Assembly: GCA_907165065.1 (NCBI GenBank)
Contig: OU015541.1
Coordinates: 4,526,001-4,590,000, forward strand
Direction: 5' to 3'
Source of the DNA: Caprimulgus europaeus
Taxonomy: Eukaryota; Chordata; Aves; Caprimulgiformes; Caprimulgidae
DNA: 64,000 nt
Position 1 is the stretch's first letter, and each line of letters opens with the position of its first letter. The notes below the pieces were generated by a model. The model worked only from the letters and a program-made list of their open reading frames with translations. It had not been told where the DNA came from and did not search any database. Below are positions 49,206-62,897 of this stretch, in pieces. A program made the translations under genes and the position numbers.

Positions 49206-52200
49206 TTTTTGACTAGCCATGAAAGAATAAAGCCTGTGTATAGCAGTCTCTATAGCAGTCTGAAAACACAAAGTTACTTCATGGCTTTAAGAATGCTCCC
49301 ATCACTACCTACATGACCAACACAGCACTAGCTGTTAATCTATGGGCACAAAGAAAGATAAGCCCAGGTGCATGTCACTTTTCCTGGCTACCACCCAAAT
49401 GCAGCTGCAAAGGTGGTAACAAAAATCTAGTGAGTTGACTTTATTTCACCTGTCGGTCCCTTTGCTTTGGAATAATCTTGATGCATAAGAAGGAGCTTTC
49501 ATTCCATGAGCAATACCAGGTCTGAATTTGACCCTTTGTATCTAATACTGTATATATTTCAGATTGTATCAAGGTTGCCATAGTAATAAAAAGATTTGTA
49601 CTGAATGGCAGAAGATTCAGGAAATATGATCTATGAGTCCTGCATAATTTGTTGACACTAAATATCTGTTGCCCGAGGCCTGTATCACTTAAAAATTACA
49701 CATTTTTGCTAAGAAAGAAATAGAAATCTTGATAAGACACATGAAATTTCATACAATATTCACATTTTTTCCACTTGTTGCTTTTGGAAATATTTTTTAA
49801 TAGTATCTCCAGTTATGGAGCTCTCCTTGGTTCTGCCAGTGGGGATTTTAAACAAAGAAATCTGTCATATAGGTTAAAAAAAAAAAAAAGGTGAAATTAA
49901 CCTCTACCTTCTCATTTCCCCTTTATATTTGCAATTCCAGTCCAGTCTCTCATTTTAAGAACTTCTGAGATATTATCTCCAGACTCTCAGTTTTTAGCAC
50001 TTTTTGTTCCCCAACATTAAATAGCCCAAAAGCTAGACTTTCATTATATTTCCTTTGTCACAAGTATTTTCATATCTGCAGCTACAACGTTTCAACCTTA
50101 ACACCTTTACTTATAAACCAAAAAAGTACCAATAAGTTCTTTCCTCCAGTTTTTATCTGACATCATAACAGATGGATTCCAAACTGTAGAAAGACACCCA
50201 CTGACTTCAAATCTGTAAAGTTTTAAAGTGCATCTGTAACGTGCCAATCCCCACTGCTTCCCACATTCCTATGGAAACTTATAAAGAGGAGGATTTTAGG
50301 CCCCTGACATAAGCATCCTGAAAAATCCCCCTTTCAGCTGTAGCATTTCTTCTCTTAAAATAAGAGATAAGTACCTGCACATTATCAGTTTTCCAGCTGC
50401 CAACTGCAGTTATGAAAATAGAGATTATGCAATCAGGGGTAACCCTGACCTGATGATACTGCACCTCCACTGCATTGCTCCTCACTGACACAAAAATCTG
50501 CCCCATTAAGGATCTTCTATACTCCTACCCCATTTGCTTCTCTGTCAGCATCTGGCACCATCTGAAACCCCACAGCACTATACACTGAAATTCCTGTAAC
50601 TGCTCAGAAGAGCAATTGCCTGGGTTTTGGGAAAGGAACTCTTATCTGATCTTTGAATATGAATACATGAAAAGCTTCAGTATCACAATGGATTCAAATT
50701 GTGGTTTATATGTGGAAAATGAGGAAGTGTACCTTAGTTCCTGCATAGGTTCACCAGTTGTTTTCATATGCATTTCAGACACCCACTCGTCTAAAAACAT
50801 TAACACTGGAAGAGGATTACCAAGTTTTACAAGGCGTACTGCAGTTCCACAACTACAGGATCAGGTTTACCATAGGATAAACAATGGAACTGTCTCAAGT
50901 AATTTTATAATAGTAAGAACATGGAACTCTCTCCCATTCCACAATCAGTTCTAATTAATTAGTAATATTTCAGCTTTGTTTGCAATGCAGATCTTAACAG
51001 GCTATGTGTTCCTCTATTAAACTTAGCAAATACCTACATAGTTCTCTCCAAAAGATATTATCTCTTTTCTTTCATTTTCAGGACAGGAACTATTTTTTCA
51101 CGAAGTATCTTGAAAGTCACTCTAAGAATTGGCTTTATTGTCCTTTGGACTTGAAATAGCCTCAGGATCATTGTGAAATAGTGCAAGAGAAAGATATTTT
51201 CATATCTATAAAGAAATGCTACTTAATAAGAGATTTAGTACATTTTTGTTCTTCTGAACAAACTAAGAAACAGAATCCTGTAACTGAAACAGATTCAATG
51301 CACCTTCATTATGCAGAGACCAGGGAAAAATTGTGCATATCTGGGAAGTCTGGTGCAACAATAGTTTCAGCAATTAAGGAGCAGAGGAATTTGCTATAGT
51401 CACTGACAACTAGGAGTAACAGATACACAACATGCATTCCCGTTACTCACAGCTGTTATTACATATCACTGAGTGACAGAAGCTCCATTACTCATTGTGA
51501 TTCAGGATTGTCACATCGCTGGTGTGTGCAAGCAGTTTTGCAAATTCTAGTCTGCTAGAGCTCCTTGATGAGTTTTGCAAAAATTTGGATTCTCCCACAC
51601 ATTTTTATATTAATAACCTACTGTAGTCTTATTTCTATTTGGACAATATTATATTAGTAAGATAAATTATATTGACATGAACATTCAGACCTTTGCCATG
51701 CACGGCTAAGAATTAATTATTAAAATAATGGAAGTCAAAATCACCTAGGGTACACTCTCGCTTCTTCATGAGTTAATTTTGAGGACTGCAAGTTGGAATT
51801 TTGGATGACCTCTGCTCCAGCTGACTGACATTCTTTTACATGAGTTACTTCCACTATTCTAGACATAGACGAGTCCTCATAGTAATTTTTCCAGTAATAT
51901 TAAAGAAAATATTCACATATCCTCCAAGATTAAGCCGATGGAACAAGGACCACAGATTCAGGGAGTTTGGTTTTGGTTCCATGACAGGGTAAAATATTCT
52001 GTTGTACCATAATATCTCCTGGTTCTTAAGTGAGGATACCTGTCCCTCTCAGATGTGTAGAAAACCAGAAATAAGCTATTCTGATATTGTATTCAAGTTG
52101 AGCATTCCTTTCACTAGCAAACATTTATTCTCCAGAGCATTTGTATCTTGGCCTATGCTATTCAAAGGAGGCACTATTTATTTTTAACTCTTCAAAGAAA

Positions 52201-54299
52201 TAATTACATTTTTTTAAAAGATCTTTAAAATATTAAACTAGATATAAATGGGTTGAACTTTGCCTCTTGGCTGATCAAGAATGTCACCTAATTAAACAGC
52301 TTTGTGTTACTGCTATAGGCTTGGCAAAAAAATGAAGTAAACAAATACCAAGCAATTGTATTTCAATAAACTGCATAACACTTAACTTCCCTGCATTTAA
52401 AGAAAAAAAAAAGTCATTACTCAAAGCAGAGGCAGAAAAGATTTTATTTGAAGGAATGAAATTTTGTATTCTACACCAGAAAAAGTAACGTCAAGCATAG
52501 TTGGTAGAAGGTGACCTATGTAGAGAGTTGAGTGAAGTCACACTCTAAGGGAGATATAAAAATTCTGTCAATTAACATTTTTAACTTCTCTATGTAGACA
52601 GCAGCTTAACTCAGGGATCAGTGCCAAATAACTTCCATATACTGCAGAATAACACCAACAAATGAAGAGTGGAGAACAGCATCAGAGAAAAATAGAAATG
52701 GCTCCCACTATCTACAGAAGAGCCAAAACGGTCTAGATCAGAGAAAACCAATTCATTCTATCCTGGATAGTGCATGGAGAGGGGCAGAAGAAATTTTAAA
52801 AATAAAATAAAAGTTTCCTGCATCCATTTCTAGATGTGCTGAAAAGCTTATTTGGAAAGGAAATACCCAGTGAATTCAGGGCTATTGTAGCTATAGGTCC
52901 AAGGGTATATACACATAAGTTTGAATCTCTGATTAACCATACCAGCTTTTTGAATGCTTTCTACCTGTAGGGAATTGCCCACAGTATAATTCAATATTGA
53001 AATAGTATCTCATGCTGCTCTTTTTTATAACACATCTACATACAGCATATGATGTTCCTAATCTAGTTTTTGAATTTTCAAAACATGGGGGCTCATGCCC
53101 CTAAGAATTATCCAAAGTAATCTTCACTTGTGCTCTTCATTCAGACATAGCATAATGCAAACCTCTAATGCATGTTCTATCTGTGCTGAAAGTAACAATA
53201 TTAACTTTTACCCTTTTGATAACAGCACCACATCAATGTGTTAAAAACTTGCTGTTTTTACACAGGTGTGTATTTGTGTATTCTTACCATAGTGCTTAAA
53301 AACAATCATTCAGATTCCCAGCATGTTTAAGATGGTATCTCATGTTTAAAAGTTGTAGTTGAGCAGACACATTTGGCATGAAGGTGTATTCCCCTCACCC
53401 CAAGTAAAGTGTTGTACACGGCGTTAAGGAGAGAAACCATAACACTGGTTATTTGGCTTTTACCAAGTCACTGCAAATAATCTCTTAGCTTGTCAAAACC
53501 ATAAAAACGTATTGTATTCCAGAAGCAACTTCAAAAATCCTTATTCTAGCAAAGAAAACACTTCACACTCAGTGCACATTGACCTGGATTGTTTCCTAAG
53601 ACTGAACATTTTACCAAACGCTCCACACCTGGAGGCAGCGCCACATGTTCTTATAGACAAAATGGCAAAGCCAAGCCAACAGAACCCATGGAAAGACTCT
53701 CTGAAGTTATGTTTGTAAACATCAGTAGATTCCTTTGGTGTGAGTGTTTTATCAAACAATGCTAACATCTGAATTGCTGTCCTGTTGAAGATATATGCAT
53801 GCAAAGCATAAGTGGAGATGAAGAAAAAAAAAGTAGATTAACCCTTTTATCTCTGCAGTGAGAAGAAAGTTTCTGCCTTTGCATGACTACCCCACCTACT
53901 TCACATATATAAGGTGAGGATTTGCAGCAGTAGCTTGATATACTAAAGTAATCTTGACACCTCTGCAGCACTCCTGGCAGCAGAGTGCCAGCAGTATCAG
54001 ATGCTACTATGCCTGCATCTCACCTGGAGCTTTCCCTCCTGTCAGGGAGACTCCCGGGCAGAGATGCATTCCACAAAGATCTGCAAAGAGCAGCCAGCCT
54101 TGGCTTCCCTTCCTCAGCCCGCTTTCCCTTTGCACTGGTTCTGTGTATCCTAAAGGGAAGAGCTGGGATAATACGCTTCAGCTATACAGAAGGGAGTCCA
54201 GTAATGACCAAAATTATTAGCAATGTTAGTGCATGGTATTTTCTCAATACCAAGCATCTTAAATTAATTGTCTTACATTTTAAACAATGTTATCCTATA

Positions 54300-54316
54300 T
54301 AATTATTATTATTATT
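54300..54316. repeat. (ATT)n microsatellite
   Basis: Five ATT units in a row in an AT-rich background. Short and unremarkable. Confidence 0.8.
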
Positions 54317-55768
54317 GCTTTAGTTAATCAAGTTAATTCATGCTTCAGTCAAGTTAAGATTTTACTTCATAATTAGTGTCTTCCATTCTGCCTATTAACC
54401 TCTTAACATTTTTGCAAGTAGTTAAATATAAAGATTCTATTTTTTCTTCATAATTAGGAAGAATTTTAGTTCCAAGTCCAACCTGGGCCAACAGAGGGGC
54501 TCCACAGACCTTTTAAGGTTTGTTGGAAGTGAATTTCCATCTCATTCAGAGAAGCAGAAGTAACTTCACATGGAACAGTCTGCTGCTCCAGTGCAGCAGT
54601 AGAATCTCACAACAGATCTTTTGCAAAAACCCCAGTAAGTGACCTCAGTGTTTACCAACACTAACAAAAACATGTTTATCATATGAAGGAGTCAGCAAAT
54701 AAAAGGTATTTTTCACTATTAACTATGAAGGTCACAGAAAACTTCAGAGATTCACAGGCAATAGAGAGATTTTAGACAGATTGAACTTTCGTTGTACTGG
54801 CTGCAAAAAGGAATTGCTGCCTCAACTCCCCCAAAAAACCCCAACAACAAAAAACCTACTTTCCATCAGATGCCTCACAGTAGCATCAAATCCTAAAATC
54901 ATTCCTCTTACTTGCACTGGAAAAGTAAATTGGAGAGAAGAAGCAATATTACCCAATCAAGCATTACCGACCAACATTTGCAGCACTGACTTTGCAGCAA
55001 GCCCCTTCCACAATTAACAGAATTAGAACAAAAAACTAACTGCAAACTTTGTCGAGTAAATTATACTACCTAATGAAAACATTTTGATCTTTTTGTGGAC
55101 ATTGTAGAAATAGAAAATAATTTATTCCCTGACATCCCTGAATTATGAATATTTGGATTTATTTCAGAAGGAATCAAAAGAGTTAGAGAGTGTGTGAATG
55201 TAATTAATTTTGTTGCTGACATGGGGCAAATGGATCTATCATCTTCTTCTTGCCCATTAATGCTAATGCATGTGCATTGAAAAGAGAATATAATCCATAA
55301 TATATGCACAAAATCTGCATTATTGTTGGTACAAGAGTTATGCTTGTCCTTGGGCTTCAGTAATATTCATTGCTGGTGCTCTTTTGTTTAATAAAAGCTT
55401 CATTATTTTTCCTTTTAATTGAGTATTTATACTTCAGAGCAGCATTAGTAAGACCATTTTCAACTGCATTTTTACTATAACTCAACCATTCTCCTGTTTA
55501 TGCCTCTTCAGGGATGAGTGAATCTGCCTCCAAACCTTGATAAGAGCCAAATAGTATTGCCTTTGAAGGTTCAAAAAAGTTGAAAAACTTCTCTTATTAA
55601 GTAATCTTCTAATTTCTTCACTTCTTCAGCCTTGCATAAAAGATACAAATATCCTGCTGAAGGAAGTCATTTCCAAGAACACTGCTTTCCAGCTGAGCAA
55701 AATTCTCACTGACCTCAGCTGGGCCAAGATCCTACTCCATTTAATTTTCCTTAATATAGATGAAAAAT

Positions 55769-55794
55769 GAATAATAATAATAAAAATAATAATT
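55769..55794. repeat. (AAT)n microsatellite, imperfect
   Basis: AAT units with one A-run interruption. A short simple repeat. Confidence 0.8.
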
Positions 55795-57527
55795 ACAGAT
55801 CATGTTCCAAGCCTGGGAGGATTGGAGAGGTACTATACTATGCATTCAGGTGTTTCCTTTACTTTTTTATGTCACCTGTTGCACATAGTATATAATTTTT
55901 CATTGGTGCAGCTGTCACAAGTGTTGCCAATTTAAGGTGCAGCAGGATTCTTTTCTCTGCAGAATTAGGCTGAATTTGCTGAAGTTGATCCTTCTATGAG
56001 AGCTTCCATTCACATCTGCCTGTTGTAACTGCACAGGTGCAGTTACTTTGATTAAATGGGAAGCAGTGTTTCTGGGAGAGCTCAACCATTTATGGAAACA
56101 TGAATATTCTCAGTATCAGTTTAAAAACTGTAGCAATAAATCTATAGCCCTAGTTGTTGCCCCACAGATATAAAAACAAGACAGACACGTGCATTCAACA
56201 AGCACATTCTAGCTTGTCTTATTCCTACTGCAGCCCCCAGAGCTCCACAAAAAAATAACAAGAATTAAAACAAAAACACCAAGAATAACAGCTGGGATAA
56301 AAAGAGGAGATACCACCTCAAAGAGTTGGGAATACAGCAAATATTGTGCTCCTACATACTTCAAGCTTTGCATTGTCACCAATATTCTATTATTTAGTAA
56401 TCAGAGTTTAAATTCTTACACAAATCTATGACTCCAGCAACTGGAGCATTAAGAGCTAGTGGTCCTGGAAACACTATCTGTTTTTTCTCCAACACATGCT
56501 CTCATCTGCTGACACATTCAACATCTAGATGTTCTACAGCATACCCCTGCCTTGCTCAGAGCAATGCACTGTACATAGCATTAGCCATGGCCTTTGCTGC
56601 TCGTGTTCTACAGAGAAAACAACCAGCTATTTCTATCACCTAAATGCACAATCTGCACTAAATTATAAAGGCCACAAAAACAAGGAATTAGTCTCAATAC
56701 ATAAAGATTTTAAACAAAAAAAGCCCCACTATTGGCAAAAAATAGTGATACGAAATACAAAAAGAAGGGAAAAATCTGTCTGTGCTTGTTCTTCCTATTT
56801 TGTTAGCCCTACTAATTACAAATGGGATTTTGATAGTCCACAGAAAACGTTTCACTCTATCAGTCTCCAAGCTAAGGTGAGAATGCACTTCCCTTGTTCT
56901 AGTCTCATTTTCCATCCCTTGCTCTTTTGCGAAACAAAATTGTTGTTTTCTGCAACAATAAAAAGATAAAGTGGTGCTGACTGTACCAGGGAAAAAAACT
57001 CAGATAGATCTGAACATCTCATGGGCAGAGTATGCCATCTGGGAAAAATGTTTCTAAAAGCAAGAGTGGTTGATACATTCAGGTAAATTACTATATGACT
57101 TCCCCAAACAATTTTACATGTCTCCTTTTCTCCAGCTGAGGTACCCAAGGGGGAAATATCTGCATTTGGAAACAAATAAATATAGCAAGTAGAGTTTCAT
57201 CGATTTCCCTATACAGATTTCTATTACAAATATTCTACAGCAGCCATTATTTAACAATTCAGTCAATGTCAGGGAGTCTTCTGAGCCAAATACCTCCCCT
57301 GCCTGCTGATCTCTTCCAACTTTCAGATTTATATAAGTCTTAGATGGGAACATTTAATTTGAATGCTTTTCTAACACACCTGCACAATTAAATTGGCTGG
57401 GTTTCTCTCCTTAGATTTGGAAACAAAGAAGCAAACAACCCCCTCCATGTACACCCCAAACTGTTTTGAGTGTAGGGGTGGGTTGAGGCTAATATTGCAA
57501 CTGAAGAAGCAACAAACACACTTGCAC

Positions 57528-57562
57528 AAAAAAAAAAAAAAACACCTAAAAAAACCCCCAAA
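57528..57562. repeat. A-run and A/C-rich tract
   Basis: A run of A followed by CACCT and further A/C-rich sequence. It forms the end of a chance plus-strand frame rich in Lys and Pro codons. Confidence 0.75.
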
Positions 57563-58536
57563 CCTTAAAAATTAAATTATTTTCAAATCACTTAAGAATT
57601 GCTTCCCACTCAATCCTAATGCTAGGTTTGGAAAGGACTCTGAACATAATTGGGTCTTGTGATATGAATTCAATTTTCATTTCAGGTCCCATAATGGAAA
57701 TGACCCTAATTCAGATTCTCTAGAGAAGATGTTTGCCCCTTGTCATCAGCTTAGATTTAATTTAAGAGAACATGGGGAAAAAAAATATAAATTAAAAGGT
57801 ATAAATCACATCCCTGTGTTTGCTGTACTAATATGATTTGTGTGAGGGAGTGCTGGAGAAATGAAGAGCAAAGGGAGCACTTGAAATGTTTTGACTGCAA
57901 AAGCTTGCAAAAATGGTTTCTTCCTGTCAAAATAATGTGTTAGTAATAGCCAACTTTCCTAAAAATTAAATTTAAGAACATAATGGCCAGTACATATATT
58001 AATGGGGCAACTGGATCTCTGCCATTTAATGGGTAAGGACCCCAGGATTTGATTCTCCACTTTTCCAGGGTATAAGAAGAAACTTAACAGAGAACAGATT
58101 TATTTTTTTATGAAAAGGGAAAATAAATTCATAGAACAATCCCAAGAAAATATAAGCAAAAGCCAGGTGACTTATGTTAGTGGAGAATCACATGTAGCAC
58201 TTTTGTGCTTCATCATAAATATCATCTTCCCTCTATTTTCTTCCATCTTATTACTCAGACAAAGCCCCAGCATGGCTCTCCTTTCTTTAGACCAGGCCAC
58301 AGCTGCAATGAGTTGCTGCAAAAATTTTACAAGCAGAAATTTTACTGACAGAGAGAGGCAACACTGCACCAGGCTGGTGCAACAGCAAGCTGCTGGGTAA
58401 TGCTAATGCATCGACCTCAGAGCTCCAAGGGCTAGCTCCCTTATTTCAGTTACTCAGCATATGGAAATATGAGGCACATTTTTACGTGGTTCTGAATTGC
58501 AAAGCTATACAAAAACCCGTGAAACTCTTCCTGTGC

Positions 58537-58715
58537 TTTCACGTGCATGTGGTTTAGAGGGCACATACATGCATAAGGGCATAATCAAATATACTCTTAT
58601 CTATCAGGTTAAATAATTCAGGTTAAATAATTTCACGTGCATGTGGTTTAGAGGGCACATACATGCATAAGGGCATAATCAAATATACTCTTATCTATCA
58701 GGTTAAATAATTCAG
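58537..58715. repeat. Perfect tandem duplication, 94-bp period
   Basis: The segment 58,537-58,621 is repeated without a single difference at 58,631-58,715 (85 bp each), with a 9-bp spacer that itself copies the GTTAAATAA near the end of the unit. Each copy starts TTTCACGTGCATGTGG and ends AAATAATTCAG. Complete identity implies a recent event, probably slippage or microhomology-mediated repair using the GGTTAAATAAT word. It could also be an assembly artefact. Confidence 0.95.
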
Positions 58716-58834
58716 TTGTTCAGGGTCTACTCACTCCTTCAAGATATTTTTCAGCACCTAAAATGACATTAGGTGACCAATTGATCTGGTAGTCATTCAA
58801 GATGCAAAATAACACTGGTTTGCTTCAAATATCT

Positions 58835-58985
58835 CCAGGCTGACAACCAGTCACTAGTGGAGTCCCGTAGGGATCCATCCTGGGACCAGTGTTTTTTCAT
58901 GTCTTCATCAGAGACCTGGATACAGGGCTTGAAGGACTGCTAACTGAGCTCACCGATGACACCAAGCTGGGGATAAACACCAGAA
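58835..58985 (+). mobile_element. CR1 LINE internal fragment, reverse-transcriptase region
   Basis: Translated on the plus strand this gives a damaged version of the CR1 ORF2 reverse-transcriptase motif. SGVP, a stop where Gln is expected, then GSILGPVFFHVFIRDLD corresponds to the family's GVPQGS-x-LGP-x-LF-x-x-(Y/F)I-x-DL segment. A stretch ending DDTKLG follows. The nucleotide words CTGGGACCAGTG and GATGACACCAAGCTGGGG are typical CR1. The copy lacks its 3' end, unlike most CR1 insertions, so it was probably cut off by later deletion or rearrangement. It is dead: an internal stop is present. Confidence 0.85.
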
Positions 58986-61900
58986 GGGCAGTTAAGTGTT
59001 TTAGTAGATATTCACCAGCAGAACCCATGTCGTATTTGCACAGACCTCCTAGAATCTGAATGTCAACAGCTCCCGTATTGTGTTTTAAATTGTGACACAA
59101 CCAAAGCCAGAATGACATTCTTAAAATCTGCATTTAGATTAATAAATACAAGTTGAGCACTAGCAAGTTCCAATTCTTACTCTCAAGTTTTGCTAAAGTG
59201 CACTGAAAGGACGCCTAACACACAATTAGAGATGATCAGAGTAATCAAGTAAAAAAAGTTTTGATTCGTTATTTTGCTACCTTAAAGTAACACAAATGAA
59301 AAATCATTCCAATATCCCACTTCTAAAATACATTAAAGAGGAAAAAAAAATTCCTTCCACAAGCTCCCTGTCAGTAATAAGTATTCTGTGCCCAGATGTA
59401 CAGCACAGTAACACAATTTATTCTATTTAAATGTAAAAAAAAAATAAAAATACATATATATACAAAATGCAGCTATTACCTACGTGTCTGAAAGGTATTT
59501 TCTCCCAATTCAAAAACACTTAAAGACATTTTAGGGCAATTAGTTAACAAGTCAGTCCTGATTTTCAGATTTCAATGAATGCAGGCAGCATTTTAGAAGT
59601 AAAATAGTAGCATTAAAGCCCATCAGCACTGGTGTGATTTCAGAGAAGGTGGATGGCTTTTCTCTTACACATTCCTTCTGGAGTGTCACCAAAAGGGGAG
59701 GGAAAGGGGCACCAGAATAGAGTAGTTTCTTTCCCCAGCAGCACGGGGTCTGCCCAAACTACTTAAACCTCCTCTTGCTGATGCATTTAACAGCTGTACT
59801 TGGAGGCTCAAGCCATATTTGAGGTCTCCTGTCAGTCAGCAGTGTTCCCATTATGTCAGGCATTAGCCAAATCTCCAGGGCGGCTTTGCAGTGGCTCTAC
59901 AAGCCTGCCATTTATTCACCGTATACTAGCAGCTAAATTATTTCTAAAATGTAGCCCCTCAAGGAACACAATCCTTAGTGATGAGAAAAATAAAGTTGAC
60001 TGGCCTATACTGAAGTGTTTGATTGTGTTCAATATACAAAGGACAGAGTACACACTTCCATGATATATCGTGATTAGCCTTGTATCCTGCTAAATGACAG
60101 TATTATGTTTATCTCTAGTCAGACAGGGGTAGGGTGAAGTAACAGGGTGTTTACAAGTATTTTAAGTTAATATATCCCTTCAGAAGAACCAGGGTTATTT
60201 TAACCTCTCTTTTCCCACTCACACCCCTCTTGTTTTGAGTTAGGCTTTGTACCTTCTTGGTGGGTGCCAGAAATAAGGACAGTGTCTGGTCTGAATATAA
60301 GTAACAGCAGTTCTGCTCAATGTAGAGTTCAGCACGTATCTGTACAGACATCATTTACTGGGAAAGTTGATAAAACACTTCTAAATTTGTCTCCCAAATA
60401 TGACATCAAGTCTTTCAAACATGCTCACGAGCTTGGCTACTGATACTTTCCTAAAAAAACCAAAACAAACATACAAAACTCCAAAACGAACAAAACCACA
60501 CAAGAAAAAGATGCCACTGTTCTCAGAGGCTGCTGTTCCAATGCACAAGGAAAACAAAATACAAATAAAAAAACCCCATATTTGTATCTGAATAGTGCAG
60601 AATAAATAATAAATTGCATCAGACAGTGTACAATTTACTGTCCCTTTCTATTAGCAGTAGTTGTAGGCAGACCCAATGTTGCAGAATGCTTCATTCTGCA
60701 GTTTTCCTTTAGGTGTCACATAAATTAGCTAGAGAAAAATATTTAACTTTCCTCAGGAACAAGCTGTCTTTGTCACTTTGTCTTGACTTTAGCTGTGTGC
60801 ATTAAAATGTGCCTGAAGAGGTCTTGAAGGCTCCTCAACATCAGAAATGGAAGCTTCTCGCTTTAAACGAGCGTAGCATTGCCCAACTTAGCTGGAGCTG
60901 GCAAAACAGAAGGAAAACTGTCTCAACTAGAAAGTTCCTGAGGACTACACTGTGAAATTCTGGATGCATGAAAAATAGGAGCATCCTTCCATTCTATTCC
61001 AACTGAAGGCCAGGGAAGAGTGACTGAACATAGATGTTTCAGTAACTACTTTTTTTTTTTAAATAAGAAATAGCCATTTGTCAAAACTAAAGGTATTTAC
61101 AGAAATGCAATGATTAGTATGAAGTGTTTTTGGGAATATAATTGGTAACAACTTCAGAAGTTTTTCTTGTATACCAAATTCTTGCATGTGTTTGTGTTGT
61201 AAATAGAAAAAAGCATTGAGCCAGGTCCTTATATAGTAAACTGAACATAAACCACAGTTTTGTACTATCTGACTGGGATTCAAGACAATTCAAGTGATTG
61301 AAAGTATCATCACTGAAGTGGATGATAAAAAGGACCTAGATCTCTCTGTTGAAAGGCTTTTCTCATTGAATCAGATATGAATGTTAAGTACCTTTAAAAT
61401 GACTCTTTATAAAGCTTTAAAAAACATTTTTAGCATCCAGAAAATACAGATAATTCTGACTTAGCAAGACAACATCAAGCACATTGGTTTTACCAGACTA
61501 ACCATCCATCAAAAGAAGAGAGCTTTTTTGGAATGGATTTGCAGAGCAGGGTATATGAGTGGGGGAATGCTCCTGTAGATGTTACACCATCACAATATGT
61601 GATTTATCACATAATGTTTTATCATCACAATGTATTATTTTAGTTCCAGTAAAATGTCAAATACAAAATTTTTCTTGCAATTATAGTCTCTTTCAATAGA
61701 CAAAAAGAATTTGTCTTAACAAGAAAGGAGTTTGTAAAAGGAATAACTGTCCCCAGCGATTTGTATATATACTTCCATATATCTGTAGAGATATATAAGT
61801 GGGGAGGGGGGAGAACCCACCAAAAAAAAAATCTGCCTCCTTAAAATAATACTGTATTGACCAAAAATACTTCAAATGCATATGTACCTCTAGGACCTAA

Positions 61901-62591
61901 GACAAAATGCATTATTTACATGAGTACATCCCAAAAGAGACTTTGAGGCAAAAGACAAACACTTGCAGCTTCTTCACTCTACTTAAGCATTCATTGAGTC
62001 AGAACCTGAAAGACTACTCACTGTGAACACACATTCCAGATGTAGAAGACCAAAGTGAAATCTCTGCTAGGCACATGACAAAATAAACTTTGACATCTGC
62101 TGCCCATATCCCTGGTCAGTACCCCACACAGTAGATGGAATCTTTCCTCTGTCCTCCGTCACCCTTGTCTTCCTCACCCCATAGCAGAACAGAGTGTTCA
62201 AACCCAGTACAAAAGCTCAGGTTTCTCTGTAAAAACACTTCTGTCATTCCATCTGCTGTGACAGATGCACCATCATCCTGGCAGTTTGTGAAATATGGCA
62301 GATACAAACAAGGCCAGAAAGACACCAATGTGAACTATGTAACCTTCCACTGTGCCAGAACAGAGTGGTGTGTCCTCCAAGTCTCAACAAGTTGCACCTC
62401 AGATTCAATCTCTCTAGCCTCTTAGGCAACACATTTTCAGTGTTGAAACAGAACACATTTAAAGAACATGCTGAAGATTACATGACAACAGCTGAGGATA
62501 CAAAGACAGGCACCAAATTTTACAGTTACCCACATGCTGTTTTAATGCCACCCATTAACATGCCAACATTTTACTACACACTGAACTAAGA
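58986..62591. other. Non-coding stretch, no gene recognised
   Basis: AT-rich DNA with short frames on both strands and A/C-rich simple sequence at 60,450-60,520. A somewhat GC-richer patch at 59,640-59,960 has no recognisable coding content. A small palindromic cluster lies at 61,586-61,613. At 62,135-62,425 overlapping frames are open on both strands, which argues for composition rather than coding. Confidence 0.5.
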
Positions 62592-62891
62592 TCAGCAACA
62601 GTGACCAAAATCTAGTGTTGGTGGATATATTGCATCAGCATATTTCCATTTCATTGATCTCAACTGCATTACATGTCTAGCAGGTACAGGAGTTTGTAGT
62701 GACCTGTGCACGCTTGAGTGTAAGAGTGTTGGGAAGAACACTCCCAGCAGCTCCCCCTGCAACCCCACCACTGGGAATACCTTTCTCTGCACTATGGTTC
62801 TGTTTGGAGGCACTAGCAGCCAAAAAACTGCCCTCTCCACTTCATTGCACACATGAAGTTCGTTAGCTCCTTTTGTGGCTAGATTTTTGAT
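62592..62891. other. GC-richer segment, origin unclear
   Basis: Richer in G and C than its surroundings. On the minus strand it carries most of a 144-codon frame that continues through the duplication next to it. The minus-strand peptide includes ELHVCNEVERAVFWLLVPPN and VGLQGELLGVFFPTLLHSSV, which I do not recognise. It may be a worn repeat, but I cannot place it in any family, and the frame length is compatible with chance. Confidence 0.3.
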
Positions 62892-62897
62892 ATACAG

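Larger units (their letters stand above)
49206..58536. other. Non-coding stretch, no gene recognised
   Basis: AT-rich DNA with scattered open frames, including plus-strand frames of 112 codons (50,616-50,954) and 146 codons (56,529-56,969). Neither shows a recognisable motif, signal peptide or paired splice sites. Both lengths are compatible with chance. At about 55,685-55,745 the words GAGCAAAATTCTCACTGACC and GCCAAGATCCTACTCC resemble an old repeat core I recall from reptiles, but the match is too short to annotate firmly. Minor ATT/AAT microsatellites occur at 54.30 and 55.77 kb. Confidence 0.5.

Noticed and set aside
50616-50954. 112-codon plus-strand open frame as a possible gene
   Set aside because: I looked for a family motif, signal peptide and splice sites and found none I could defend. 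It remains a chance-sized frame.
55070-55309. 79-codon minus-strand frame with polar composition (NGQEEDDRSICPMSATK)
   Set aside because: Protein-like in part, but with no convincing acceptor and no recognisable family. It is more likely chance or conserved non-coding DNA.
55685-55745. Fragment resembling an old reptile repeat core
   Set aside because: Too short to assign. Mentioned in the block description only.
56529-56969. 146-codon plus-strand open frame
   Set aside because: There is no recognisable domain, composition follows base content, and a second minus-strand frame overlaps it.
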